Origin: Platycnemis pennipes
Taxonomy: Eukaryota > Arthropoda > Insecta > Odonata > Platycnemididae
DNA length: 64,000 nt
NCBI GenBank assembly: GCA_933228895.1
Contig: OW121852.1
Location: forward strand, 107,157,544-107,221,543
Direction of reading: 5' to 3'
The translations under genes and the position numbers were made by a program. Shown here piece by piece: positions 24,411-36,063 of the stretch. The notes under the pieces are model-generated. The model was not told the origin of the DNA, did no database searches, and saw nothing but the letters and a program-made list of their open reading frames with translations. How positions within the stretch are numbered: the first letter of the stretch is position 1; the number at the start of each line of letters is the position of its first letter.

Positions 24411-24495
24411 TTACCCTGACCAGGTTGAAACCTATCCACGTACTTCCGACCTTAGGTTTGGCAGGCCGGCGCGCTACCAACCTGGCTACCGCGGA
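24411..24495 (-). repeat. tRNA-derived SINE head
   Basis: The minus strand reads GGTAGCCAGGTTGGTAGCGC, a near-canonical A box, then GCCGGCCTG and, about 35 nt on, GATAGGTTTCAACCTGG as a degenerate B box. It shares the TAGCCAG(G/C)T...GGTA opening with 21781 and 56081. Confidence 0.6.
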
Positions 24496-24891
24496 TAGCA
24501 GGCTCCAACCACAAAATTTCATCATTCCAAAAGACAAGGGTCCAATGCAGATTGACTCGGGAACTTGGGCACAATTTTCGATTCGTATTTGGACAAAGAA
24601 TTAAGATTCATCTTCCATGTTCTCTGAATCACCTTTCGCCAGTTATCACATGTGAAAATATACCTTCGTTCGTCTCACCACGAAGAAGGTACCTTTTCTG
24701 TTCCGACCAAAAGTCTTCTTACAACAGTTATCACCAATACCCAAAGTAGGGATACAGTCCTTGGATTTTCTGCTAACATACCACGGATTGATTGAGGATG
24801 TCCCGACATCGCTGTAAAGTTGTTAGTGTTGGCTTGAGGCGTCAGGATATTCAACAAACGATGGGTCATTGAGTGACATGCTGCCAAGTTA

Positions 24892-25187
24892 CACTGTAAA
24901 AAGTTGATCTGATTTTCAGTGCGATCTGAATTTAAGCGCTGTCTGGTTTAAGGCAGGAACACGGATGCAAGGTGCGGAAGAGGCAGGAACATGGATGGTT
25001 GGTACAGGAGCAGTTAAGCAGGAAGCGGAGGAAGCAGGATTCTGGATGGTCTGATTTTCAGTCGTTCACCTGCCTTATTTTTAGACAAGATATTACTGCT
25101 GAAATTCAACATACCCTGTCTTAAAATTGTTGCATCTGAAATTCAGACCGCTTTTGTACCTTAAAATCAGATCGACTTTTTACAGTG
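24892..25187. mobile_element. 296-bp TA-flanked MITE
   Basis: CACTGTAAAAAGTTGATCTG at 24892 and CAGATCGACTTTTTACAGTG ending at 25187 are inverted repeats of about 25 bp with one mismatch. TA lies on both sides (24890-24891, 25188-25189), as for Tc1/mariner targets. The interior has a minisatellite of ~34-50-bp units around GGCAGGAACACGGATG and GGCAGGAACATGGATGG. It is too short to encode a transposase. Confidence 0.8.
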
Positions 25188-25289
25188 TATTAGGGAAGCT
25201 CTTTCTACAATTTGTATGAATGATTTGGTCAGTACAGGCATCAATTCTTAAATGGATAAAGGCTAATTTGATTTCTACTAATAAATGTT

Positions 25290-25488
25290 ACATTGATGAA
25301 GACAATTGTCCAAGGAAAAGTGAACGGGAAAAATGGAAATGGCAGGCCTCGTATGAGTTACATAGAACAGGTCATGACGTGAGAGAGAGGAACTACGTTA
25401 ATATGAAGAGGTTGGCTGATAGAAGAATCTAGTGGAGGGCTGCGTAAAACCAATCCTAGGATTTTTGACCCTTGATGATGATGAATTG
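25290..25488 (+). mobile_element. RTE-like LINE 3' end
   Basis: ATTGATGAAGACAATTGTCC, GAAAAGTGAACGGGAAAAAT, GGCAGGCCTCGTATGAGTTA, then AACTACGTTAATATGAAGAG and a TTGACCCTTGATGATGATG tail. Sequence and order match the best copy at 49925-50352 with small deletions. It is 5'-truncated to about 200 bp. Confidence 0.8.
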
Positions 25489-25494
25489 TTACAT

Positions 25495-28400
25495 ATAGAA
25501 AGTTAAAGGACTTAAGGGCATTAAGAGCCTCATTTCCATCATTAACTGAATAGATCTGTCGAAGGAATACAAAAACACCGAAAAAGCCAACTGGCTTCAT
25601 AGACCCTGACTAGACACAAAGAATATCATCAAAAAACCGATACCCAGATCAAACATTTTTTAGTGTCATGTTCGGAGAGGAAAACTGTTCATTATATATG
25701 CAGGGTGCCTACCTAAGTGGAAAACTAAAGTTTCAAGTCTTTTCGAGGTTTTCCAGGCTGATAACCACAAGTTCAAGGTTCAAGTCACAACTTAACGCAA
25801 TGGCAACCAAAATTTCTCGCAAAGTGCCTCTTGATGACATTTCTTCTGGTGGAAAGGTAAAACTTAACTATAAATAGCATGCAACAAAAGAAAACTTCGC
25901 CGTCAAAATCTTCTCGCAGGCGGCATATAATCAGCGAGAAACGTTCATTAAAACACTACAAATTTAAGAAGGAGCAACTTATTGCTGCCGAATGGCATAA
26001 TATGCACGGATAACGATAAAAAGAGGAAGACAAGCGCACTGTCGCTGCTCTCAGATTGCCTACTAGAAAACTACTAGTAGTACATTCTTTGACAGGGGCA
26101 GATAACAGAAACATTGGATTCTGGAGGGAAAAGATTAAGCCGTGCGGAGCCTTGAACATCGACATTTGTACTGCGAAACACTGCCTTCGTCACATTCACG
26201 GCAGATGAAGCTGTAATCTGGATTGTGTGACGACGACAGCGGTGCCATCGTTAGGATACACTTGCATCTAATCAACTTTCGCAAGAAATCATCTTAGAAT
26301 CTTGACACCAATTGCTTGAGCCACTCTTCGTAATTTTTGTGCCACCAACTGGTGCTTTACCTTCGATCCTTTAGTCGATCGCAAAGTTTGTGATAGATGT
26401 AGAACCCCACGAATGAACTAATACTGTAAATTATGATTTCATAAGATCGAATAAAGTTTCAGCTTGGCGGCTACTATCATATTTCGTTTAAAAACTTCTC
26501 AAAAAGAGATCGATATTAGATGCTACCTCGTTTAAATGTCACGGACATGATAGCGACACAGTCCCTATTTTAATAGTAATACAATGCAAAGCATCACTCT
26601 ACAATGCAAACAAGACCATAAATTCCATTTTTATTTTTAAAATTCCTCAGAAGAAAAAAATACCACATCCCTAATTGACATTAGGAAAGCTAAAATGACG
26701 TCATTCCTTCAAATGTTGTCCTACGCTTTGAATCACAAACCTCAGTTGGAAATGCAACTCATTAGGATGGATGCTGTGATCAGTGAGCTTCTAGACGTGC
26801 TCACATTACTAATTTAACGAGAAGGATGAAAGAAGTAATCAAGATCCTGTCACTGATTTCGCCACAATGGAAATGTGGTGGGACTCGGGATAACTAGATA
26901 CTATCGTCTATTTACCTAATTTTTCATCGAATTCTGTGTGTGCCCAGAAAGTTTTCAGAACTCGGGTGATCGATAATAATAGTTTTATATCATCAAAGAA
27001 ATTTGACCTTTTTTTTTGCATAAAAGCGACTGAAAAATAACCTTTTTAACATACCACAACTTGAATAATGGAAAAATATATCTCCTGCGGAAATGGTGGT
27101 TTTATAATAGTAAATCAGCAGTTACGCACGAAGACGCGCAAGATCAATGGATGAAAGAAAAATATGGCCAATACTTTCCTGAAACTATGTATTTTACAAA
27201 TCGCTACGACATAAACAAGCAGGGCATATGTTGCCGGTTCAAATCCCGTCTAAAACGTGTCCAGTGTTTGTCATAGCGCTATGTGAAAAAAAGCGATCTA
27301 ACCTCCGCATTTGGATCAACTCCAATCAATATTAGATGCTACCTTATTCTCTCATGCATTTCCCATCCATCCCTCTCAATCAAAGTCCAATTCTACGCTA
27401 AAGAATTAAAGAGGACCACACTGAACAGCTTAAATCTCAATAACCTCAAGATTTTTTAATTTAAATATATAATTTAACGATAACCGGACATTATATTGTA
27501 TCCGCATGGGGAATATTACAGTATCAACTATAACTGGTTGATAAGTCTGGCGTTGGCTACGTGCAGATAAGAGCTGAAAAAGACAACTTTTAGTTCACGC
27601 GAGTGGGTAAGAACAGTAATAGGAATTTTAATTTGTATAATAATTTTCGATTTCCGGTAGTTCAAACATTTTCTCACTGAATTCATAATATTTCTGCGAA
27701 TTAGATGTTTTCATGAGTGTCACATTGCCTCAAATAACATGAGAAGATGAATGGTAACGACATGTATTCTTCGCGTTCACCCCTCTTCCCCTTTTATAAA
27801 CCTTCGTTTTTCAGCAATTATTCTCTCATGTATTTCCCACCCATCCCCCTCCCTCTCAATTAAAATGTCTATCCTCCTCCCCTCTGCCTCCTCAGGTGAA
27901 CTATAAAAATAAATATACCTTCTGTACTAGTTCCTGAAGAAGAGATTGTACCTTTGATGTCGGTCGAACTTAATCTAATGCTGGGCATGGTGGAAATAGT
28001 GTTACTTCCATATATTGTAAATACACTTAAAACAATAATTCCCAAATAAACTGACACATTGTAACACTGATTGACCTCGAAGAATCAGATGACGTATTTT
28101 GCCATTGCTCCCATGAGACTCGATCCCCGTACCAAAGGCCTCTGGGGTCAAGGCGTGGACATCACCTCGCCACAACACTCTAGAGAGAGTGCATTTCGAG
28201 CCTTCCCATCATCACCAAGCCAAGGATGACCCGTGGGACGACATTCCCTGGGTAAGATACATTTGCGGCGGGAAATGCGATCGAATACCTCTTGGCAAAC
28301 ACACGCAGGGAACGGAGCATATGCACGCTAAGGATGGAAAATTATGCGCTCTGCTTCAACTCCGAGAATTCCGGATCAGGTGAATTTCCCTTTCACTATT

Positions 28401-28600
28401 ATTTCATCCATTCGCAGCGGACGGATCCGCCGCTAAGTGATTGGATCTTCAACCTTACGGCAGAGGCATAGACCTTCTAACCGAGAGATAAAGGACGGCT
28501 AGAAACATCATTTTAGCAAATTTCAAGTGAAACTGGTTAAATGAAGAGCGTGAAATTGTTCAAATCCAGGCATAAGGATATATTTTTCTTAGCCATATCA
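25495..28600. other. mostly unassigned DNA
   Basis: CAGGGTGCCTACCTAAGTGG at 25698 followed by GGTTTTCCAGGCT resembles the left end of a CAGGGTG-type DNA element, but no matching right end is nearby. A B-box-like CCGGTTCAAATCCCG lies near 27230. The remainder is AT-rich with no recognised coding sequence. Confidence 0.4.
27200..27255 (+). repeat. possible tRNA-like SINE fragment
   Basis: CCGGTTCAAATCCCGTC is an almost perfect polymerase III B box, but the upstream A box is weak (CGACATAAACAAGCAGGG). Confidence 0.3.
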
Positions 28601-28993
28601 GTACCATAGTTGGGAATAACGATTCAAATTAATCGTTAAAAATGTAGTTAACTATTTAATTCAATCGTTACTTTTTAGAAGAGTTAACTTTTAATCAGTA
28701 AAATTATGCATTAACTGACACAAAAATAACTTCAGTTAATTTTTTCGTTAATTTTTGGCAACTGTCGACCTGTTCGCATTTGTTCGCAAAGCTTGCCCAA
28801 CAGACAAATGGGATAATAAAACGGTATATAAGAATGCAAGAGTAGTTGTTTAAGAATGTAATGAATAGGCAGAGACAAATGCATCCAAACAAAAGTGGTG
28901 TTGAGGGGTGTGACCGCCAAAGTTTATCGCACCCTCAGACAATAAAATACGAAACCAAGAGATGACAATGTCCTGGAGAGCTCGTATGCCTTA

Positions 28994-29228
28994 AATGTAA
29001 ATTGGAGGGGTGGGCAGGGACCTTCTGGAGCCCCCCTGGCACTTAGACCTCTTTAGATCCATTGTGCCAAACCACATTTAACCTGCCCGCCACTTGCAGA
29101 CAGTGGACAAGAGCACCACGGTAGCAGTATGGAGGGGGGCTACCCATCCAACCTCTGTCCGAGCCCAACGTTGCTTAACTTCAGTGATCTGACGGGAACC
29201 GGTGTATCAATGTGGCAGGGCCTTGCCC
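28994..29228 (-). mobile_element. 5S rRNA-derived SINE (SINE3-type), full length
   Basis: On the minus strand the 5' half contains TGATACACCGGTTCCCGTCA, GATCACTGAAGTTAAGCAAC and GTTGGGCTCGGACAG, i.e. the 5S rRNA core with its internal promoter region. A unique ~130-bp body follows, ending CCCACCCCTCCAATTT. CTCGTATGCCTTA (28981-28993) and CTCGTACGCCTTA (29229-29241) flank it as a 13-bp target duplication with one C/T change. It is colinear with 57610-57842. Transcription would be by polymerase III, and mobilisation would rely on a LINE. Confidence 0.9.
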
Positions 29229-29250
29229 CTCGTACGCCTTACTCGGTGAT

Positions 29251-29313
29251 TTCATGTCGTCAATACTACATAGTTTATTCTATTTCATGTTATTTCATGT
29301 CGTCAATACTACA
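29251..29313. repeat. 20-bp direct repeat pair
   Basis: TTCATGTCGTCAATACTACA occurs at 29251-29270 and again at 29294-29313, separated by 23 bp. The second copy abuts the 5' end of the LINE fragment. Confidence 0.85.
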
Positions 29314-29846
29314 CATTCACGATAATTATATTAGCGTAACCAGTCTATTAAATGAATTGAAATGGGAATCATTGTCAGATCGCAGGTTGAAATTTAGACT
29401 TAATCTCTTCCACAAATTCCAAGGCAATATTTTCAGTGATGATGTTAAAAATATTTTACGAACCCCAACTTACTATGGCAGACTGGACCATAATCATAAA
29501 GTTAGAGAAATTGATTGCCGAACTGACCGATTCAAAATGTCCTTTTTCCCTCGCACAATAAGAGATACGAATAACGGTAAATATGTCCTATCGGAGAGTA
29601 GCAATGAATAGCATTGGTAGCTGCATGTTGGTATGAGTACTTAAAGCTAACCCTACTAACAGAATGTTTTTGCATGTTTTCTTTGCAATTTCTATCTTTT
29701 TTAAATAGTGTAGTTCTGACTACTATATTAATACTATTCCTTTTTTATGCATGATATGTAGTGCATGTTTGGTGAGAAATCACCCCCTGCCACACACCCT
29801 TGTGGTGGCTTGCAGGGTATTATGTAGATGTAGATGTAGATGTAGT
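29314..29846 (+). mobile_element. CR1/Jockey-like LINE, C-terminus plus 3' UTR
   Basis: An open stretch to 29611 encodes SVTSLLNELKWESLSDRRLK, RLNLFHKFQGNIFSDDVKNI, LRTPTYYGRLDHNHKVREID and CRTDRFKMSFFPRTIRD, the C-terminal end of a non-LTR reverse-transcriptase protein. The 3' UTR holds CCCCCTGCCACACACCCTTG, TGGTGGCTTGCAGGGTATTA and a TGTAGATGTAGATGTAG tail. It is 5'-truncated and sits inside the 28605-30596 hAT. Confidence 0.88.
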
Positions 29847-32800
29847 TGAAGCCGAGAAAGAATTATCTATGACGGATACCGAGAAGGAGGGGTACATTCA
29901 AACTAACGCACCTGTCACAATGCGCCAGTCAAGTATGCCTTGCTCGAACACATCGCGACGTCAATATATCAGTGAATCGCAAAAGAGAGTGTGCAGGCAC
30001 ACCCCCAGCATCTAATGCAACTCTATGTAACTAAGCCGTTTCCACTGCAATTTCACAATTGTGAAGGGATCCTTCACATCGCAATGTGGGGATCGATATC
30101 AAAAACTAATCTTAAAGTACTTTATGCCGTTCACAACAATCTTTGTGGCAAATTACAGGCCCACCGTGGTTTGTCAGAAAGTCTTACACTCACGACAACT
30201 TAAAAATCCCAGAATCGGAGCTCCACCTAAGAAAAATCGCCGAATCCTTTCAGCAGCTACTAGGAAACCTGACTAACAACACTCTGGACACTAAATGGAA
30301 TTACAACTAAAATCCCCACTAGGAATATTTTAAAACAAATGGATACGGATGAAAGAAACCGCAATGACAGTTTTCAGTGTTTTTTTTGTTTGCCAAAACA
30401 AAAAACCATCAAGGCCTCTATCACCGCAGCATCCAATTTGCCAAAGTAACTGAAAAGTAACTTTTAACGTAAAAGTTACTTTTTTAACTTTAATCAGTTA
30501 CTTTTTCAGGAAGGTAACTTCTAACTTCAACTAGTTACTTTTCACAGAGATTAACTTTCACTTCAATCAGTTTTTTTTTAAACTTTCCCAACTATGATCA
30601 GTATCCACACTAGTTCTTGGTTCTGGGTTTCTCTCACTCTTCCTTCATCCCATGAAGCATTCCTTCAGATTCCTCATCACATACCTATCACTAAAGGCAC
30701 AAATGACGTTAGCTCTTGTTCACCTCCTCCCCCCTCCCCAAGTACTAACGGTTTTACAAGAAAATACAGGCTTTTAACACCAGAGCAAAACTGCATTTAT
30801 GCATTTAAAAAAAGATATGAGATGTGCACATTTCCACGAAATAAAGTGTACCTGAAATGAAGTAGACGATCACCTCAATTTGTGAGTTTCAACAGAACAC
30901 TACAATAATAACTACAATAATTACCAGCAAAATACGCCGCTACAATAGGAATGGCACTGCATTCGTCTCCTCAAGCTGGGGGAATTAATAACTAAAAATG
31001 CTTTCGTCAGTTTCGTCGCAAAAGGGATATTTATTCACCAACTAACTTTTACTTTTTTAAGGATAAGGCGTGTTGCGAGGGCCCTTAATACTTTTTTAGC
31101 CATAGGCAAATTGGAGGAGTTTTCGCTCTTTTAGATTCACGCAGTGCATTTGAATATGCTGTAAGCGAATAGCAATGCAATGACACTTGGGAACAGTTGC
31201 CACTGCGCCTCATCACCGAGTGAACGTAAGGGCTACTCGGCAAAAAGATGTTCAATGGGGAACTTGCATGATTTTTTTTAATTTAACAGGCGGACAGAAA
31301 ATTATTTTCGCGATGCAACAAAGAAAACTGCATGTAAATCTGAGCTTTCCTTCGCGAGATATTGAATGCTAAATATAGCAACATTTTAAAGCGCGCCGAA
31401 AACTCCCTCCCCCCAAGCCACTGCTGAAGAATCCCCGATGATGTCAACAGTGCCGAACAATCGCCCGAAGTAGCTGGGCTAACAGCGAACCAACACGGGT
31501 GATTCAAGCGAGCCTACTCAACCCAAAAGTGAGCCCACCTCTGATTTTTAATTGAGTAGGTAATCACTTAATGGTATACAGTTGATAATTCACGTCAATA
31601 ATGAGTAATATGTAGGCAAGATAGTTTAAATCTCGAAAGTTCTTCTTACTTTTGCAGTGCCCGCTCCATACATCGACCCAACTCCCTAGCATTGTAATTA
31701 GCCAGCGAGATGAGTTCGAGGCATAAGTATTGTTTAACACCTGGCTGTAAAAATACCTCAACCAAGGTGCCTAATAAGCTATTTATTAGGTTTCCTACAA
31801 ACGCAAGAAGAAACGTATGTATGTACAATGTCAATACGTGACTGACTAACCCAGACTTCTATCAAAGGCGAGGTGTAAGCGTCCCACTCAAGAGCCCGAC
31901 GTATCTCTTTCTCCCGTGGAGAAAGTGCGCATCTCGACAGTGATTTGTTGATTACTTCCAAAACATTCATTGCTCTGCGAATCGTCAGAAGCAATTTTTC
32001 GGCCCTGAGTGGTGTTTTAGTAATTTTATTGGCAAATTAGGTGACAGATAGTATTGTTACTCGATACGAGTTACAAGTTAGAGTCGAGATAGTTTAATTT
32101 CCGAATCCTTTTACGTGCTAGCCGAGTTGAAATGTACTCACTGTGCGATGTGTTTCTTTGAGAACGTGTGTATTAGGTCTGATGCTCTCAAGTTAATAAA
32201 ACAATGCCTTTACAAGGTAGATATATTTTGCTATTGATTTGGTGCCGAAGTTTTTTTTATCTTAATACAATTACATCGATCTGTAACGTTATGTAGCGGC
32301 GTAGTGCAGTGCTCATCATAATCTCTTTAGCATGACATGAGGCAAGTATAAGACCCAGGGTCATTGTGTCTTTTTATATGTATGTAATCGAGACTTGAGA
32401 ATGGTTTTATGTTTCGGTGGTGTAGTTAGTGTTGATGTTCATGAGAATTACATTCAGGTAATGCTATACTATACTCTGCCACAAAAGTTGTTTGTGGCCC
32501 ACATAGGTATTTAATTAAAGGGCTACAAAGTACATTTGAAAAAATTCAGGTCTTTGAATTATTATAGCCATTTACAAACTTTATGCTGGCATTGAATGTG
32601 ATATGGTGATGATTAAAGAACACTGTTTAGCTTATACTAATGCCTTTCCATTGATTGCTGGGAGTCGGACGGTAATGATTTTTAAATCAATAAGCGGGTT
32701 CATTTGTGTTGAGTGTTTTGAATAGCAGGTGCTACTTTTCCTTATTCCACTGCCATTTAATGTATGGGACAGAATTATGGGATCATGCCCCAATGCCCCC

Positions 32801-33848
32801 AATGTATTTATTCAGCAAAGAAGGACGATCAAGATCAGGATTTATGTTTTAAAATTGCACTTTAAATTCCTAAATGAATTTACTGAAGGTAAAAATATTG
32901 ACATTTCCTTCTGATATTGATGTTAGTGTTGTTTTTCTTGACAAAGACTATTGCAATGTATTTTGCTGAATGTCCGATGATAATAACTAAATCATAGCAC
33001 ATCACTTAAACCGGTGAATGTTGGTAGAGAGGTAAATGTGAGCGTAAGGGTTATGACTTTCAAAATTCAGTGATACTTCTGGCGAAAATAAAGATATGTA
33101 ATAAGATAAGTAATGCTTCAACTTCCTTTTACCTAACATCCAACAGTATGACGTGGATAAACGTGCTTCGTACTATTGGTTTTGAAAACAAGACAACTAT
33201 TCTTGTTATAACGTAATTAATTATTACCAGTATACTATTTAGTTTCATTGAAGAAAACAAATCGTACGCTGGGAAGTCCATTCCCTATAATGAACTTCAT
33301 ACGGACTATTAAATCAAGGGTAAGTCATTCCCGATGAGGCCAATCCTCTAGATTTGTGCCTAACGTAATCATCCATTTTTTTTACCTGAAATATACGAGG
33401 TAAAAAGTCTATTTTATCATCCCGAAAGTGCATTTTTAATATCCCAAGTAATAATCGTGGCATAATAACAATAGGAAAACTTACCCAAGAATAACAGCAC
33501 ATGAACAAGTGACGGTGAGCGACTAAATCCTCCACCAAAACAATGTTTACAGCATGCGTTGGTGTTTTTCCCGACTCAGACGGCAGATTAGGCACGGATG
33601 ACGTCACACCTAGCCTCGGCAGAGCTCGGGTGGTCTTCGCGCAGTGGTCGGCTCAGAGAAATGTTGCTTGATTTTTTAAGTCAATTTTTTATTTCTTCTG
33701 ATGATGAATGGAGATAATTTAGGTATTTTTGCGAGCTAATATTTCCGTTTTACCTGTTCAAAATAGTATTTATAGCAATCGTCGACCCATGCAAGTTCCC
33801 CATTAGTACGTTTGGGTCTCTACATGCACGCCGACCCAGGAGACAACG

Positions 33849-33884
33849 GGAACTAAGATTCCGGTCGGCCGGAAACTTAGTTCC
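33849..33884. repeat. 16-bp inverted repeat hairpin
   Basis: GGAACTAAGATTCCGG and CCGGAAACTTAGTTCC flank a TCGG loop, with one mismatch in 16 bp. Confidence 0.8.
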
Positions 33885-34198
33885 GGATTCATTTCTGTCT
33901 CTCATCTAAGATTCATGATGTAAGTTTGGCATCCGCTGAAAGGCAAGAACGGAACGCAAAACTTCAGGGCTCGTTCCGATTCCTACAGTTTTCACCTCGG
34001 AAAAGCACAGCACAGAACATCGAGAAGCCACATGGCAATATTCTGAAAACGGATCCAATTTTTCCGACGTAAAAATTTCGATAAAATCAAGGAAACACAT
34101 TTTGGAGCCGACTTTTCGAAATAAAGAAACTGGTCGCGTGAAAATGATAAAAAAATGTAACTATTGGAATAAAAACTCACGTATAACTACTAATAATT

Positions 34199-34237
34199 TG
34201 CAGTTACATACAGCACTATGTTCTGTATGTAACTGCA
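34199..34237. repeat. 15-bp perfect inverted repeat
   Basis: TGCAGTTACATACAG and CTGTATGTAACTGCA are separated by a 9-nt loop, CACTATGTT. Confidence 0.85.
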
Positions 34238-34582
34238 GCTACAACCACTACGACGTTCGTTCTTTATTGGCATGACAGAAAGGCTTTATGAAATCGCTTA
34301 CATATTTTTCCAACTAGCAACTTCCAATATTATTCGATATTAACAAATTGATGGAAAGGCAGCCTACAGGGAATGAGCAAAAATAAGTAGGAAAATATCT
34401 GACTGCGGTAGAGTGTCCAAAAACCCAACCACCAGAGCAGCAAAGTAAGGTTAGATGCCTTTTTATCATTCTGATCTTCAGTCGCACCGTTATTGACGGG
34501 AGGAAATGGAGAAATGTATTATAACGCCCGCGAAAGGCACATTTCATCAGAGGAAAACTCACTCAACACTAATAACGCGGTA

Positions 34583-34645
34583 TCAGGTCTGTAAATTGCT
34601 GGCCTGGCAACACCAGGGTCTCAGGTTCGAATACCACCGGGAATA
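34583..34645 (+). repeat. tRNA-like SINE head fragment
   Basis: AATTGCTGGCCTGGCAACAC as a weak A box and CTCAGGTTCGAATACCACC as a good B box, ending ACCGGGAATAC. Confidence 0.45.
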
Positions 34646-34747
34646 CTAATGTACTTTGCCTTAAAGATTAGGTATGGCAGTTAGTTGCGGTAATTGGGCT
34701 ACATGGCGTGATTTAACGTGAGTCGTTGGAGAAACGTAAATCTAATT

Positions 34748-34830
34748 TACTATATCTACATCATAATCTGCAAGTCACCCCAAGGGAGTATGGCATGGAA
34801 TGAACCATTACCAATCATGCATTCCGAATC
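34748..34830 (-). mobile_element. CR1/Jockey-like LINE tail stub
   Basis: CTATATCTACATCATAATCT, GCAAGTCACCCCAAGGGAGT, ATGGCATGG and AATCATGCA follow the inverted family tail with substitutions. Confidence 0.55.
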
Positions 34831-34985
34831 AGGGATAATGTAATCTACACCTAATATCATGCCATAATGCAAAGAAACCAGTCCGCACATGAACAACCCA
34901 TAAGCAACAGAGAGATTCAATGCTAAAAATTTGTCAAAAAGTTCTGATATGCATTTGCGAGACGCGCGTAAATAAATTGTTAGGG

Positions 34986-35312
34986 TCATCACCATCAAGG
35001 GTCAACAATCCTAGGATTGGTTTGACGCAGCCCTCCACTCGATTCTTCTATCTGCCAACCTCTTCATATTAACGTAGTTCCTCTCTTTTACGTCCTTTAC
35101 GACTGTTCTATGTAACTCATACGAGGCCTGCCTTTTCCATTCTTCCCGTTCACTTTTCCTTCGACGATTGTCTTCATCAGGCCATCGTGTCTTAAGATGT
35201 TGCCGATTAAGTTGTCCGGTCTTCTATTTATAGTTTTCAGCAGACTTCTCTTTTCTCCCATTCTTCTTAGGACGACTTCATTTGTCACTCGGTCATTGTT
35301 AGGGTATACAAA
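34986..35312 (-). mobile_element. RTE-like LINE 3' end
   Basis: The minus-strand product contains NEVVLRRMGEKRSLLKTINR, RPDNLIGNILRHDGLMKTIV, EGKVNGKNGKGRPRMSYIEQ and then a stop. The 3' end (CATCACCATCAAGGGTCAAC on the plus strand) corresponds to the family's TTGACCCTTGATGATG tail. This is among the least decayed copies. Confidence 0.85.
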
Positions 35313-35508
35313 GCAATTCAATACTACTGTATCAGTCGGAAATTTCTATGAATGCATTATATAAACTATTACCCGATGCTGGTCAACGCACATTAACAAT
35401 GAAAGTCGGCGAACAGGAAAACAAATCACTGAGTAAATCATGTAGCTACAGCGGAATTTCTTTTCTCAAACACGAAGAAAAAAAATAGAAGATATCATCC
35501 ATTAACCT

Positions 35509-35712
35509 ACAGGCAGGATTCCCACTTTAATGTGCGAAGGGGTTTATGAAATCAAATGCAAGTGTGGGAACACAGGCTAAACTGGAGGAGAAATCAAATT
35601 TAGAGTAAAAGAGCACCAGAGTGCCATTGAAAAGTGGAAATTCAGCCGCAACCGAACAGCGGAAAATGCGTATTCCAACCTAACGTCAAATTAAATTCAA
35701 CCAAGAGTGCTG
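35509..35712 (+). pseudogene. Penelope-like element GIY-YIG remnant, 5' portion
   Basis: From 35509 the frame reads IPTLMCEGVYEIKCKCGNTG, a stop, then TGGEIKFRVKEHQSAIEKWK. GVYEIKCxCG...RxKEHQ is the GIY-YIG endonuclease core of Penelope-like elements, although the usual YIGxT after the CxC pair is degraded. The frame then reaches a KSAVEGK block where the family has KSAVAEH, and here a SINE is inserted. Confidence 0.65.
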
Positions 35713-35725
35713 TTGAGGGAAAATC
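35713..35725. repeat. target-site duplication, left
   Basis: TTGAGGGAAAATC, repeated exactly at 36064-36076 on the other side of the SINE. Confidence 0.9.
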
Positions 35726-36063
35726 TGGATCTGGTTGGTGTGGTGGCTCGTGTACTGGCCTCCCATTCCGAGGGTCCGGGTTCGATTCCCGGCAGTGGCG
35801 GATTTTTCAGTGGCAAACCGGTCCCTACTTGCGTGACTAGTGGAGGGCATATCAGGTTCAGTACTCCGTCCGTCGGATGGGACGTTCAGCCGTGGTCCCC
35901 TTGGCGCCTGTCGTTAAGAGTAGGCTGATGCCGACGCCAGGTTTCTCTCCACTCTTCCTCCGTTACCTGAACACACCTACCGTTACCCAATTAACCACCT
36001 ATTCTATATGGCGCAAATGACCTCAGCTGTCGGTCGCTTCACTTGAATAAGTAGTTAAGAAGC
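35726..36063 (+). mobile_element. complete tRNA-derived SINE
   Basis: The head has GTGGTGGCTCGTGTACTGG (A box) and GGGTCCGGGTTCGATTCCCG (B box). The body includes CTCCGTCCGTCGGATGGGAC, GTTAAGAGTAGGCTGATGCC and GGTTTCTCTCCACTCTTCC, and the 3' part GGCGCAAATGACCTCAGCTG. A perfect 13-bp duplication (TTGAGGGAAAATC) brackets it. It interrupts a Penelope-like remnant. A body copy at 45735-45960 and a head copy at 47603-47665 belong to the same family. No long A tail: it ends AATAAGTAGTTAAGAAGC. Confidence 0.92.

Larger units (their letters stand above)
28605..30596. mobile_element. hAT transposon (nest host)
   Basis: The ends CATAGTTGGGAA (28605-28616) and TTCCCAACTATG (30585-30596) are perfect 12-bp inverted repeats, flanked by ATCAGTAC (28597-28604) and ATCAGTAT (30597-30604), an 8-bp duplication with one change. 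Subterminal zones are full of GTTAACTTTTAA/AAGTAACTTTT words, a common hAT feature. Inside sit a 5S-derived SINE (28994-29228, -) and a CR1-like LINE (29314-29846, +), so the hAT inserted first. No transposase frame is clearly recognisable. Without the guests the element is about 1.2 kb. Confidence 0.85.
30605..34580. other. unassigned DNA with isolated hairpins
   Basis: No recognised gene. Minus-strand frames near 31560-31995 (62-71 codons) and 33314-33607 (97 codons) have no known motif. Two inverted repeats are listed separately. Confidence 0.4.

Noticed and set aside
25698..25760. Complete CAGGGTG-type DNA transposon
   Set aside because: Only a left-end-like sequence is present; no matching inverted end was found downstream.
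33590..33610. TGACGTCA as a CRE promoter element
   Set aside because: A single 8-bp palindrome without gene or promoter context is expected by chance.
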